NCBI GenBank assembly: GCA_964514285.1
Contig: CAZEQC010000013.1
Coordinates: 4,374 to 68,373 of the forward strand
Source of the DNA: SKLM01 sp964514285
GTDB taxonomy: Bacteria > Chloroflexota > Anaerolineae > B4-G1
Direction of reading: 5' to 3'
Length of the DNA stretch: 64,000 nucleotides
This document shows positions 32,216-41,813 of this stretch, piece by piece (within the stretch, counting starts at the first letter, position 1; the number at the start of each line of letters is the position of its first letter). The notes below the pieces were generated by a model. It was not told the origin of the DNA, searched no databases, and saw nothing but the letters and a program-made list of their open reading frames with translations. Position numbers and translations under genes: made by a program.

Positions 32216-33334
32216 CTATGTTAGTCGGAGGAGGGTCTCCGCCAGGCGAGCCGCTGCATCGGGCCGAGAGAGCGCACGGGCCCGTTCCCCCATCTGCACC
32301 AGCCGTCGTCTATCCGTCAAGAGCTGCTCAAGCGTCGACAGCAATGTATCCCTCAACCGTTCATCCTGTACGGTGACCGCCGCTCCTCGTTCCGTCAGCC
32401 ACTCGGCGTTAACCCGCTGATACCGCCAGGCGTGCGGGTAAGGCACCAGGACCGCAGGCAACCCGAAGAAGGGAAGCTCTCCCAGCGTAGAGGCCCCCGC
32501 CCGACAGATCGCCAGGTCCGCTGAGGCCAGAGCCTGTCCCATCTCGTGCAGATAGGGAAAGGCGGCGTGACGCGCCCGAAGCCTCTCGGGCAGCGCGTCC
32601 CGCTGCTCAGAGACCCAGGGCCAATCCAGCTCTCCGGTTAGATGGATCACCTGCGTCATCTCCAAGATCTGCTCCAGATTCTTGCACACCGCGCGATTGA
32701 TGCTGCGTGCCCCACGGCTTCCGCCCATGACGAGAAGGACAGGTCCGTCGGCCCTCAGCCCTAACGCCTCCCGCGCTCCCCGTCGATCCACGTCGTGGAA
32801 AGCCTCTCGCACCGGGTAGCCAGTCACCACGACCTTCCGGTCGGGGAGATAAGCCCGCGAGGCCTCGACGGTAACCGCCACTTTGGACGCCAGGCGGGCG
32901 ACAAAACGGACGGCCAGCCCCGGCTCCACGTCTGGCAAGTAGACCAGTATCGGCACCCGCAGCATCCAGGCCGCCAACGCCACGGGCACGCTGGCGTAGC
33001 CACCGGTGGCGAAGAGCGCCGCCGGACGCTCCCGACGGCCCAGCGCGTAAGCGGCCTGCCAGCCGCGTAATAGCTTGACAATGTTCTGTACCACCCGCTG
33101 CGGCGCAAGGCCGTGCACGCCTCCGGCTGGAATGCCCACAAAGCGGACGTTGGCCCGCGCGGCCAAGGTCCTCTCGATCCCCCCTATGCCCCCCACGTAG
33201 GTGACGTCGACCGGACCGACCTCGGCCATCGCGCTGGCCAGGGCGCCGTCAGCGGCGGCGCGAAGCGCTTGCACGACGGCGAGACCGGGATACACGTGTC
33301 CCCCGGTTCCCCCACCGGCGATCCAGACTCGCAT
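32216..33334 (-). CDS. murG: UDP-GlcNAc:lipid I GlcNAc transferase MurG
   Basis: Adds GlcNAc to lipid I to give lipid II at the inner membrane face. The 372-aa GT-B enzyme has GGGTGGHVYPGLAV at the extreme N-terminus, the second G-loop MGGSRGARSINRAV, and the UDP-GlcNAc motif ICRAGASTLGELPFFGLPAVLVPYPHA. The GGTGGH motif forces the start at or before 33334, so the gene overlaps the last 86 bp of ftsW in another frame. Confidence 0.96.
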   Translation of the reverse strand: MRVWIAGGGTGGHVYPGLAVVQALRAAADGALASAMAEVGPVDVTYVGGIGGIERTLAARANVRFVGIPAGGVHGLAPQRVVQNIVKLLRGWQAAYALGRRERPAALFATGGYASVPVALAAWMLRVPILVYLPDVEPGLAVRFVARLASKVAVTVEASRAYLPDRKVVVTGYPVREAFHDVDRRGAREALGLRADGPVLLVMGGSRGARSINRAVCKNLEQILEMTQVIHLTGELDWPWVSEQRDALPERLRARHAAFPYLHEMGQALASADLAICRAGASTLGELPFFGLPAVLVPYPHAWRYQRVNAEWLTERGAAVTVQDERLRDTLLSTLEQLLTDRRRLVQMGERARALSRPDAAARLAETLLRLT

Positions 33335-34502
33335 ACTGACGGCTACTCTCCCGTCTATCAGTCCGTCGACTCGATTGCTCGCCGGCACTCCGCCCACGTG
33401 AGACACTGAGCAGCAGCCCGACGCCGGCCAGCGAGGTCACCATCCCAGAACCGCCCCAGCTGATGAACGGCAGCGCCATACCCGTGAAGGGAAGCAATCC
33501 GGTGACGACCCCCACATTGATCAAGGCCTGGAACGTAATCCAGCAGGTCACCCCGCAAGCCAGGAGCGCGGCAAAGGGGGCCTGGGCTTCCATCGTGATC
33601 TTGAACCCACGGTAGGCGAAGATGGCGAAGAGCCCGATGACGAAGAGACAGCCCAAGAGGCCGGCCTCCTCCCCAAGCACGGCAAAGATCGCGTCGGTGT
33701 GCCGCGTGGGCAGGTAGCCGAGTTTCTGCTGGCCCTGCCCGACTCCCACGCCAAAGAGCCCTCCGCTGCCCAGGGCGATCAGCGTCTGCTGCATCTGGTG
33801 ACCGGCGCTAAACGGGTCCTTCCAAACCTGTATCCACTCGGTGATGCGTCGCGAGGCGTGCGGAAACTTGCTGACCAGGAACAAGAACGTGATCATGGCG
33901 ACGACGCCACCGACGGCCAGCTGCATAATCTCGGCGCCGGCGAAGAAGAAGACAGCCATGGACGTCAGCCCAATCAGAGCAGCGGTCCCCAGGTCCGGCT
34001 GCCCGACGATCAAGCCGCTCACCAAGCCGATCAACACGGCGAAGGGGATCAGGCCATACGACACGTCGCGGATTCGGTCCCCCTTGGAGGAGAGCCAAGT
34101 AGCGATGTAGATAATGGTCGACAACTTCGCCAGCTCTCCGGGATGGACGGAGCCACCGAAAAAAGAGCGCTTGGCGCCGAACGCCTCGTCCCCGATGAAG
34201 AGGACCAAGATGAGCAGGGCCAGGGTGGCTGCCATAATGGGCACAGCCATATCCCGCCACCACTCATAGGGTATCATCATCATCACCACCAGGGCGACAA
34301 TCCCGACCCCTACCCATTGGGCCTGTCGTAAGGCTATCCGGAGAGAGTTGTCGTAGACCTGATAGGACCAGTCAAAGGTCGCGCTGTAGACCATCAAGAG
34401 GCCGACGATCACCAAGCCGGCGACCGCCAAGATAAGCCCGAAGTCCGGCGGGTTGGCGCGTTGGACGCTGCCCTTCCAAAGCTGTCGCACATCTACCGAC
34501 AT
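33249..34502 (-). CDS. ftsW: SEDS-family peptidoglycan polymerase FtsW
   Basis: Septal glycosyltransferase with about ten membrane helices (417 aa). Landmarks are FGLILAVAGLVIVGLLMVYSA at the first helix, SKGDRI, GQPDLGTAAL, TDAIFAVLGEEAGLLG, and the C-terminal GVVTGLLPFTGMALPFISWGGSGM. Strong GGGAGGG precedes ATG 34502. After the last helix there is an unusual Arg/Ser-rich tail of about 45 residues, encoded largely within the 86-bp overlap with murG. It overlaps the murD stop by 10 bp. Confidence 0.95.
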   Translation of the reverse strand: MSVDVRQLWKGSVQRANPPDFGLILAVAGLVIVGLLMVYSATFDWSYQVYDNSLRIALRQAQWVGVGIVALVVMMMIPYEWWRDMAVPIMAATLALLILVLFIGDEAFGAKRSFFGGSVHPGELAKLSTIIYIATWLSSKGDRIRDVSYGLIPFAVLIGLVSGLIVGQPDLGTAALIGLTSMAVFFFAGAEIMQLAVGGVVAMITFLFLVSKFPHASRRITEWIQVWKDPFSAGHQMQQTLIALGSGGLFGVGVGQGQQKLGYLPTRHTDAIFAVLGEEAGLLGCLFVIGLFAIFAYRGFKITMEAQAPFAALLACGVTCWITFQALINVGVVTGLLPFTGMALPFISWGGSGMVTSLAGVGLLLSVSRGRSAGEQSSRRTDRRESSRQYASLDRRWGNRGTRVSRSRRRASASRRR

Positions 34503-36084
34503 GATTCCCTCCCGCAAAGCTCCTGCACCAAGGCCTGGAAACGATCGCCGCGCTCGGCGAAGTCCTCAAAAGCGTCGAAGCTGGTGCCACCGGGTGAGAA
34601 CAACACCACGTCCCCCGGCTCGACCAGACGAGCGGCGGCCGCAACGGCCTCCTCCAGCGTCTCGACGCGCGTGATGGCCTCCAGCCGCCGCGCTGCCCCA
34701 CGGCCCTCCGCGCCGCCTTCACTGCCCCGCTCCATCACCGCCTCCACCTTGCGGGCGATCATGGGGCCGGCCTCGCCGAAGGTGATCAACTGCCGCACCC
34801 GACGGACGGCTTCCTCTGCGAAAGCGTCCCACGGCAGATCCTTGTCTCGCCCACCGGCGAAGAGCACGATGGGCGCATCAAACGAACGCATAGCGGCCAG
34901 AGTGCGCTCCGGGGCGGTGGCGATGGAGTCATCGTACCAGCGCACACGGCCCTTGTCCGGGCGGCCCNNNNNNNNNNNNNNNNNNNNNNNNNNNNNNNNN
35001 NNNNNNNNNNNNNNNNNNNNNNNNNNNNNNNNNNNNNNNNNNNNNNNNNNNNNNNNNNNNNNNNNNNGGGCATCTCCCGCACCAACTCCAGGCGGTGGTC
35101 GACGCCGGTGAACGTGGTGGCCACCTCTCGAATCGCCCCCAGAGGAACGCCGGCCAGATGCGCCAGGGTGCTGGCCGCCAGGACGTTCAGCAGGTTGTGC
35201 TTGCCCAGCAGCTGCACCTCAGAGGCCTTGCAGATCTCGCGATCCTCCCCGTCCATGCGCAGCGTCAACTCTCCGTTGGTCTTGAACGCCCCGGCCTCCA
35301 CCTCGGCACCGCTGCTGAAGAAGAACAGCTCCGCCGGCGTCTCCAGGGCCAGGGCCCGGGCGTTGGCGTCGTCGTAACCGAGCACGGCCAGGTCCTCCCC
35401 CGTCTGGTGCGCCACGATATGCCGTTTGGCAGCGATATAGGCCTCCATGGTCTTATGCCGGTCCAGATGATTGGGGGTGACGTTCAGCACCGCCGCGATA
35501 TGCGGGCTGGTGGTCATCAGCTCCAGCTGGAAACTGGACAGCTCCATCACCACACAATCATCAGGCTCGATCGTGACTGCCCCCTGATCGGTCGATGGCC
35601 CCACGGCCAGATCGGCGATGAGTGGGTTGCCGATGTTGCCCCCCACCCAGGTATCTAATCCGGCGGCACGACACATCTCACCGACCAGAGCCGTCGTTGT
35701 CGTCTTGCCGGCCGAGCCCGTGATGCCAATGACGGGCGCCGGGCAGCGATCCAGGAAGATCTGCGCATCGTTGCTGAGCGGGATACCCCGCTCCCGTGCC
35801 TCCTCGACGATGGGGATGTCCAACGGGACCCCACCGCTGAGGCAGAGCAGATCGGCAGTGTCCAGGAGATCGATCGGATGGCTGCCCAGGTCATAATGAA
35901 TCGAACAGTCCGCCAGTTGCTCCCTTTGATCAGCCAGGGCCTCCTCATCCTGGAGATCAGAAACTGTCACCTCGGCGCCCACCTGAGCGAGGTAGCGGGC
36001 CAGCGCCACCCCTTGCCGGGCCAGGCCGAGGATCACCACGTGTTGGTCTTTCAGACTCTCTCCTTCCGTCTCATGTCGAACCAT
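34493..36084 (-). CDS. murD: UDP-N-acetylmuramoylalanine-D-glutamate ligase (interrupted by an assembly gap)
   Basis: Adds D-Glu to UDP-MurNAc-L-Ala. The N-terminal part (VVILGLARQGVALARYL, P-loop GITGSAGKTTTTALV, LNVTPNHLDRH, LLGKHNLLNVLAA, GVDHRLELVREMP) and the C-terminal part (RWYDDSIATAPERTLAAM, FAGGRDKDLPW, GTSFDAFEDFAERG) lie on either side of 100 N (34968-35067). The two parts are in different frames across the placeholder, but in other MurD proteins HRLE...RE is followed almost at once by the W-x-D-S motif. The real gap is thus probably only a few bases or none. The start overlaps the mraY stop (TGATG). Confidence 0.93.
34968..35067. other. 100-N scaffold gap inside murD
   Basis: Exactly 100 N, a standard placeholder of unknown length. 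It splits the C-terminal half of murD. Conserved protein sequence resumes almost directly on both sides, so little coding sequence is likely to be missing. Confidence 0.99.
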
Positions 36085-37100
36085 CACAGCAGAGCAAGCG
36101 CCACGCCCGCCATAGCGGCCAGAAGCTCCACCAGCCAGAAGCGCTGCACCACCTGGGTCTCGGACCAGCCGAGCAGCTCGAAGTGATGATGGAGCGGACT
36201 CATCTTGAAGACACGCCGGCCCTGGCCAAACCGACGTTTCGTATACTTGAAGTAGAGCACCTGGATGACGACCGAAAGCGTCTCCGCCACGGGGATCAAC
36301 ATGACGATGGGCAGCAATAACCACTGCCCGGTCATCAACGCCACGGTACCCAGCGTCGCGCCGAGGGCCAGACTTCCGGTGTCGCCCATGAACATCTGCG
36401 CCGGATGGGCGTTGTACCAGAGAAAGGCAAACGACGCCCCCACGACGGTGAAGCAGAAGCGAATCAGATAGAACTGCCCCTGCAGCCGGGCGATCACGCC
36501 GTAGGCGGCAAAGGCGCTGGCCACGATGATCCCGGCCAGACCGTCCAGGCCGTCGGTCAGATTCACAGCATTGGCCGACGCCAAGATGACGAAAGCCGCC
36601 AGCGGCACCCAGACCCAGCCTACGTTGACCATCTGGGCAATGCCCGGCACGCCGACCTGCCCGGCAAACTGGATGTCGGAGGCTAGCATGAACAGGGCTA
36701 TGCCCAAGGTCAAGGGAATCTCCCAAAGCAGCTTGCTCCTCGCGGTGAGGCCCAGGCCGCGGCGTACGCCACGGACGCCAGCGAGGTCATCTACCGCACC
36801 GATCAGGGCGTAGATCAGCATCACGCCCAGCGGCACCAGGATGGAACGCCCGATCAACGTGCGCCCCAACAAGTTGTAAATGTTCAGCACGAGGGTGATG
36901 AGGAGCACCGGAACCACAATCATCAGCCCGCCCATGGTCGGCGTCCCCATCTTGCTCTGATGGTCGTCAGGGCCATCAATGCGGATGCGTTTGCCAATCT
37001 GATAGTGGCGTAGGATGCGAATCAAGAGCGGGCCCCACACCACGGCCAGAACGAACGAGATACTCGCTAGAATAAGGGCTCTGTCCATAGATCGCGCCAC
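36084..37100 (-). CDS. mraY: Phospho-N-acetylmuramoyl-pentapeptide transferase
   Basis: Transfers phospho-MurNAc-pentapeptide to undecaprenyl phosphate, giving lipid I. The 338-aa protein has about ten membrane helices and the family motifs DDHQSKMGTPTMGGL, VDDLAG, ASANAVNLTDGLDGLAGI, FLWYNAHPAQMFMGDTGSLALG and the HHHFE loop. The longest form starts with GTG 37100; ATG 37088 is equally possible, neither having a clear ribosome binding site. It follows murF by 5 bp and its stop overlaps murD. Confidence 0.96.
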   Translation of the reverse strand: MARSMDRALILASISFVLAVVWGPLLIRILRHYQIGKRIRIDGPDDHQSKMGTPTMGGLMIVVPVLLITLVLNIYNLLGRTLIGRSILVPLGVMLIYALIGAVDDLAGVRGVRRGLGLTARSKLLWEIPLTLGIALFMLASDIQFAGQVGVPGIAQMVNVGWVWVPLAAFVILASANAVNLTDGLDGLAGIIVASAFAAYGVIARLQGQFYLIRFCFTVVGASFAFLWYNAHPAQMFMGDTGSLALGATLGTVALMTGQWLLLPIVMLIPVAETLSVVIQVLYFKYTKRRFGQGRRVFKMSPLHHHFELLGWSETQVVQRFWLVELLAAMAGVALALL

Positions 37101-37105
37101 GTGCG

Positions 37106-38602
37106 TCAGGATGTCGAGTCTTCGGAACGCTGGAGACGATTGACGATCTCCTCCATCTTCAGGGCTCGCGAGCCCTTCACCAGGATGACGGTCTGGGTCA
37201 GTTCGCCCTGCCCTTCCAGGATAGTCTCCAACCGGTGGACGGCCTCATCGGTACCGTCCACCATGTGAACGGCATCGGGCGACATCCCCCAACGGATCGC
37301 CGTCTCCCCGATGATGCGCCCCAGCGATCCCAGGGTGACCAACACGTCGGCGATCTCGAGGGCCCGCATGCCGACCTTCTGGTGTCCCTCCCGCTCATAA
37401 TGCCCCAGCTCCAGCATGTCACCCAAGACGGCGATCTTGCGCCCCTCCAGCTCGTCCAGCAAGTTCAGAGCCGCGATGGTCGAGGCAGGGCTGGCGTTGT
37501 ACGTGTCGTCCAGGATGGTGGCACCGGCCGGGCCGCGCACGGCCACCAGCCGGAGCTGATCCGAGGGCTCCACACCGTGCAGGCCCTCTATGATCTCCTG
37601 CCAGGTGAGGCCCTCCACCAGCCCGAGGGCGGCAGCCCGGAGGCTCGTGTGGACCGAATGCCGCCCCAGAAGGGGCACCTTCACGTGCAACGCATCCTGT
37701 CCATAGTGAAGCCGGAAGCGAATGCCCTCCAACCCCAGACCCTCGATACGATCGGCCCAGAGATCGGCCTGGGGAGACAACCCATAGGTGAAGATGCGGG
37801 CCTCCGTCGATTTGGCCATGTTGCGGACGTTCTCGTCATCGTAGTTGAGAATCGCCACTCCCTCGGGCCCCGCCGGCAGCGCCTCGACCAGTTCCGTCTT
37901 GGCCTCCACGATGCGCTGGAAGGATCCTGCTCTCTCCAGGTGGACAGGTCGGACGATGGTGACGATACCAACTTGGGGCTGTCCCATACGAGCCAGGTCG
38001 GCGATCTCGCCCACGTCGTACATGCCCATCTCCAACACAGCCCTTTCGTGCTCGCTGGTGAGATGGAGCAGGGTCAGCGGCAGGCCAATCTCGTTGTTGT
38101 AACTGGCCTCGCTCTTGATCGTCTCGTAACGTCGGGAGAGCACCGCCGCCGCCAGCTCCTTGGTGGTCGTCTTCCCCACGCTCCCCGTGACGCCGATGAC
38201 CCGCAGGTCCTTCTGTGAGCGTCGCCAGAAGGTCGCCAAGCGCTGCAGCGCCTGGAGCGTCCGATCCACCTTCAGCACCAGGGGCAGCGCAGGCGCCTCG
38301 GACAGCGGCTCAGGCATCGTCGTCAGATCCAGCGTGGAGGCCTCCACCGCTACCTCGTGCTGAACGACGGCCGCCACGGCCCCACGGGAGAAGGCGTCGG
38401 CCACGTAGTCGTGTCCATCCGCGTGCTCGCCCTCAAAGGCAAAGAACAACGCCCCCGGCCTGGCCTCACGAGAATCGATGACAGTGGTCGATATCTCCTG
38501 CCTCAAGCCCTCGGATCGTCGGTCGAGAGGGATAGACCGCGTCCCGGGCATGGTGCCCAGGCCCTCCAGGACGTCGGCCAGGGTCAGAGACTTGCCGGTC
38601 AT
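37106..38602 (-). CDS. murF: UDP-MurNAc-tripeptide:D-Ala-D-Ala ligase
   Basis: Adds the Ddl product D-Ala-D-Ala to the UDP-linked tripeptide. It is 498 aa. Features are STTVIDSREARPGALFFAFEGEHADGHDYV (N-domain), P-loop GVTGSVGKTTTKELAAAV, LEMGMYDVGEI, and DTYNASPASTIAALN with the ADP contact. The start ATG 38602 overlaps the ftsI stop (ATGA). In most dcw clusters murE lies here between ftsI and murF; this junction leaves no room for it. Confidence 0.95.
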   Translation of the reverse strand: MTGKSLTLADVLEGLGTMPGTRSIPLDRRSEGLRQEISTTVIDSREARPGALFFAFEGEHADGHDYVADAFSRGAVAAVVQHEVAVEASTLDLTTMPEPLSEAPALPLVLKVDRTLQALQRLATFWRRSQKDLRVIGVTGSVGKTTTKELAAAVLSRRYETIKSEASYNNEIGLPLTLLHLTSEHERAVLEMGMYDVGEIADLARMGQPQVGIVTIVRPVHLERAGSFQRIVEAKTELVEALPAGPEGVAILNYDDENVRNMAKSTEARIFTYGLSPQADLWADRIEGLGLEGIRFRLHYGQDALHVKVPLLGRHSVHTSLRAAALGLVEGLTWQEIIEGLHGVEPSDQLRLVAVRGPAGATILDDTYNASPASTIAALNLLDELEGRKIAVLGDMLELGHYEREGHQKVGMRALEIADVLVTLGSLGRIIGETAIRWGMSPDAVHMVDGTDEAVHRLETILEGQGELTQTVILVKGSRALKMEEIVNRLQRSEDSTS

Positions 38603-40335
38603 GATCCTGCCTCCGCCAACATCGCGTCTCCCTCCGGCGGGACGCCCAGGACGGTGAACAACCGCGTCGCCAGCCGCTGGAACGTCGGCGCCGCCGTCTG
38701 CGACCCCCATTGTGAGGTCTGGGGACGATCCAGTCGGACCAGGATCACCAGGGCCGGGTCCGGCACCGGGCCAAAGCCCACGAAGCTCGCGATGGTCCAC
38801 TCGTCATCGTAGCCGCCAGGGACGGGGATCTGAGCTGTGCCGGTCTTACCGGCCACCCGGTATCCCGCCACCTGAGCCTTCGTCGCCCCCCTCTCGACGA
38901 CGTGCACCAGCATCTCGGTAAGCGTGCGCGCGGTCTCCGGGTCGATCACCCGTTCCTCCAAGACCGGATGGAAGACCGACTCGGCACCATCAGACGCCAA
39001 GCGGCGATTGACGATGTGGGGCCGCAGGCGATTGCCGTCATTGGCCACGGTGGCTACCGCAGTGACCATCTGCAGCGGGGTCACCGCCAAGCCCTGCCCA
39101 AAGGCGTTGGTCCCCAGATTCGAGACACTCCACTGCTCAACGTCCTCCGGGAGCGGCACCTGCCCCGCCACCTCCCCGGCCAGATCGACGCCGGTCGGGT
39201 CGCCGAAACCAAAGTCCTGCACATAGCGGTAGAAGATGTCCGGCCCCATCATACTGCTCAGCCAGGCCGCGCCCACGTTGAGCGACTCGACGAGGATGTC
39301 TTCCACCGATTGAATCCCGTAACTCCCATACTCCGCGTTATGAATCGGGTGTCCGCCGACCTCAATCCAGCCCTGGTCGTCATAGGTCGTGTCCGGCGTC
39401 ACCATCCCGGCGTCGAGCGCCGCAGCCACGGTCATGATCTTAAACACGGATCCCGGCTCATACTGTTGGCTCACCGCCGGATCGTCGAACAACACCGGAT
39501 TTGTGTCGGCAAGTCGAGCGTAGTTCTCCGGATGGTAGCTGGGCAGGCTGGCCATGCCGAGGATCCCAAACGTCTCCGGCTCCATAACGATGATCGTCCC
39601 CGCCTCAGCCTGATACGTCTCCAGCGCCCGCGCCAACTCGGCCTCGACCAGCCCCTGCACCGTGCGGTCCAGCGTCAGCTCCAGATCCACACCCCGGCGA
39701 GGGAACTCCCCCGTGATGGGCTCCCAGGGGATTGGCGCGCTCCCCGGATCCAGGGGGCCCTCCCACTCCACCGGTTCGGGCTGAAGGATGGTGTTGTAGA
39801 AGCCCTCCACGCCGTAGAAGCCCGTCATCGGGGTGGCGAACCCCAGGGTGTGGGAGGCCATCGCGTCCTCGGGATAGGCGCGCTTCCAGAGGGGCTTGAC
39901 GGTAACGCCGCTGATCTCCAGGTCGACCACCTGATCACAGACCTCCTGGGAGACGGGCTGGGCGATGCGAATCCACTGTCGGTAGTTGCCATACTCATTG
40001 CGGCTGCTCAGTTGATCCAACAAGTGCGAGGCGGGCATATGCAACACCGCAGCCAACTCCTCCGCCGCTCCTTGTCTATCCCGCACCGATACTGGCGCCG
40101 CATCGACGGCATACCGCAGGTCGTTACCGGCCAACAGATAGCCATTCCGGTCACGGATCACACCCCGCGGGGGTTGGTCCATCCTGATAGAGCGCACCTG
40201 CTGCTCCCTGGCCCACTTGACGTAGAAATCGTGCTCCACAATCTGGACCTTGACCAGCTGTACAACCGTGAAGAACACGTATGCTACCAGCAACGTGATC
40301 AGTAGACGCAGCCTTCGCTTTGGTCCTTCAGCCAT
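38599..40335 (-). CDS. ftsI: Septal class B penicillin-binding protein (FtsI/PBP3 type)
   Basis: Transpeptidase that crosslinks septal peptidoglycan. The 578-aa protein has an N-terminal membrane anchor (LLITLLVAYVFFTVVQLV), a PBP-dimer domain (PPRGVIRDRNGYLLA), and a transpeptidase domain. The latter has Ser296 in SVFK, Ser351 in SLN, and Lys497 in KTGT. There is no C-terminal PASTA repeat. It starts 15 bp after ftsL and overlaps murF. Confidence 0.95.
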   Translation of the reverse strand: MAEGPKRRLRLLITLLVAYVFFTVVQLVKVQIVEHDFYVKWAREQQVRSIRMDQPPRGVIRDRNGYLLAGNDLRYAVDAAPVSVRDRQGAAEELAAVLHMPASHLLDQLSSRNEYGNYRQWIRIAQPVSQEVCDQVVDLEISGVTVKPLWKRAYPEDAMASHTLGFATPMTGFYGVEGFYNTILQPEPVEWEGPLDPGSAPIPWEPITGEFPRRGVDLELTLDRTVQGLVEAELARALETYQAEAGTIIVMEPETFGILGMASLPSYHPENYARLADTNPVLFDDPAVSQQYEPGSVFKIMTVAAALDAGMVTPDTTYDDQGWIEVGGHPIHNAEYGSYGIQSVEDILVESLNVGAAWLSSMMGPDIFYRYVQDFGFGDPTGVDLAGEVAGQVPLPEDVEQWSVSNLGTNAFGQGLAVTPLQMVTAVATVANDGNRLRPHIVNRRLASDGAESVFHPVLEERVIDPETARTLTEMLVHVVERGATKAQVAGYRVAGKTGTAQIPVPGGYDDEWTIASFVGFGPVPDPALVILVRLDRPQTSQWGSQTAAPTFQRLATRLFTVLGVPPEGDAMLAEAGS

Positions 40336-40350
40336 GACGCACTCCGATTC

Positions 40351-40674
40351 CTAGTCCGACCCCATCAAGAACTCCACTTGCTCCGCCGGCACGAAGCCGA
40401 GCGCCTGGGCCCGCTCCACAAGCCGGGGGTAAGCGCTGACCTCCGCGATCTCCACCTCCAGCTGCTCATTCTCGCGCTGGAGGCGAAAGATTGCCGTCTG
40501 CAGCTGCTCGATGCGACGCCCTCGAGCAGCCGTTCGGCCGACGAGCCCCAGGTAGAGAGCCGCCACCAGCGTCAGCACGCCGACGATGGTGGTCAACAAC
40601 ACGACCGGCCGAGAGTCCAACTCGAGCCATCCCCGCTTCACACCGTGGGTGGCCCACTCCAGAAAATCAGACAT
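40351..40674 (-). CDS. ftsL: FtsL-like cell division protein
   Basis: A 107-aa bitopic protein: a short cytoplasmic start, one membrane helix (VVLLTTIVGVLTLVAALYLGLVG), then a coiled coil (RIEQLQTAIFRLQRENEQLEVEIAEV) and the ALGFVPAEQVEFL tail typical of FtsL/FtsB-type proteins. ATG 40674 is set by AAGGAG five bases upstream. The assignment rests on position between rsmH and ftsI plus topology, since the family is poorly conserved. Confidence 0.82.
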   Translation of the reverse strand: MSDFLEWATHGVKRGWLELDSRPVVLLTTIVGVLTLVAALYLGLVGRTAARGRRIEQLQTAIFRLQRENEQLEVEIAEVSAYPRLVERAQALGFVPAEQVEFLMGSD

Positions 40675-40743
40675 CTGTTCTCCTTGGCGGACTCCTGCTC
40701 CAGGCCTCGCCAACCCTTGGCAGAGGTCGGAAATGACGACGCA

Positions 40744-41670
40744 TCACCGCTTCCGCTCCGCGACTCGGAGCCGAGCCGAACGAGAGCGCGGGTTGGCCTC
40801 CGCCTCCTCCTCGGTTGGTCGGATGGGCTTCCGCGTGATCACGTCGAGCGACGCCTGATGGTCGCACGTACAGATGGGCAGCTCCCGCGGGCAGATGCAG
40901 TCTTTGCTCTCGCGGCGCATGAAGCGCTTGACGATACGATCCTCCAACGAGTGAAACGCTATCACGGCCAGCCGTCCGCCGGGCGCCAGCAGCTCTACGG
41001 CCTGGGGCAAGGCCGCCTCCAGGGTCGCCAATTCATCGTTGACCGCGATCCGCAAGGCCTGAAAGGTGAGCGTCGCCGGATGGAGCCGGCCCCGCCGACG
41101 TCCTACCGTCTCCTCCAAGACCTGAACCAGCTCGCCGGTGGTATGGAGCGGACGCGCCTCGACGATGGCCCTGGCAATGCGACGCGACTGCCTCTCCTCG
41201 CCGTAATGGTAGAGGAGATCTGCCAGCTCCTCGGCCGAGAGCTGGTTGACCAGATCGGCGGCGGTCGGGTCGTTCGACGTGGGATCAAATCGCATATCCA
41301 ACGGACCGTCGGCCATAAACGAGAAGCCGCGATCAGCGTCGGCCAGCTGGAGCGACGACAGGCCAAGATCAAGGAGGACGCCGTCCACCGGAACGACATC
41401 GTTGCTCCGCGCCACCTCCATCAACCGCCCAAAGGAGGCGTGCACGAGCAGGGCCCGGTCGCCATATGGTTCCAGCCGATCCGCGGCGATCTCAAGCGCT
41501 GCTGGGTCTCGATCGAGACCCACCAAGAGCCCGTCGGGAGCGGAGGCGGCCAGAATCTCGCAAGCGTGTCCCCCTCCCCCCACCGTGCCATCGATGATGC
41601 GCACGCCGGGCTCCACCTGAAGGCCCTCGATCACCTCATCCAACAGAACCGGAACGTGGGTCTCCTCCAT
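40744..41670 (-). CDS. rsmH: 16S rRNA (cytosine(1402)-N4)-methyltransferase
   Basis: Methylates C1402 in the P-site of 16S rRNA (formerly MraW). The 308-aa protein starts HVPVLLDEVIEGL and shows the SAM motif DGTVGGGGHACEIL, the LLDLGLSSLQLADADRGFSF catalytic region, PATLTFQALRIAVNDEL, and the C-terminal SLEDRIVKRFM and RPTEEEAEANPRSRSARLRVAER. It is the second gene of the dcw run, 143 bp after mraZ. Confidence 0.97.
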   Translation of the reverse strand: MEETHVPVLLDEVIEGLQVEPGVRIIDGTVGGGGHACEILAASAPDGLLVGLDRDPAALEIAADRLEPYGDRALLVHASFGRLMEVARSNDVVPVDGVLLDLGLSSLQLADADRGFSFMADGPLDMRFDPTSNDPTAADLVNQLSAEELADLLYHYGEERQSRRIARAIVEARPLHTTGELVQVLEETVGRRRGRLHPATLTFQALRIAVNDELATLEAALPQAVELLAPGGRLAVIAFHSLEDRIVKRFMRRESKDCICPRELPICTCDHQASLDVITRKPIRPTEEEAEANPRSRSARLRVAERKR

Positions 41671-41813
41671 CTAGCGCCGACTCCTCATCCGACCAGCATC
41701 CACAACCAACCTCCACCCCACAGCTACGTCCGGCAGCGCCCCATCACCAGGTCGACTCCCTTAGTCGCGGCGTCTCTGCCCCGACGGAGACGACACAGAC
41801 CGACCCTCAACCA

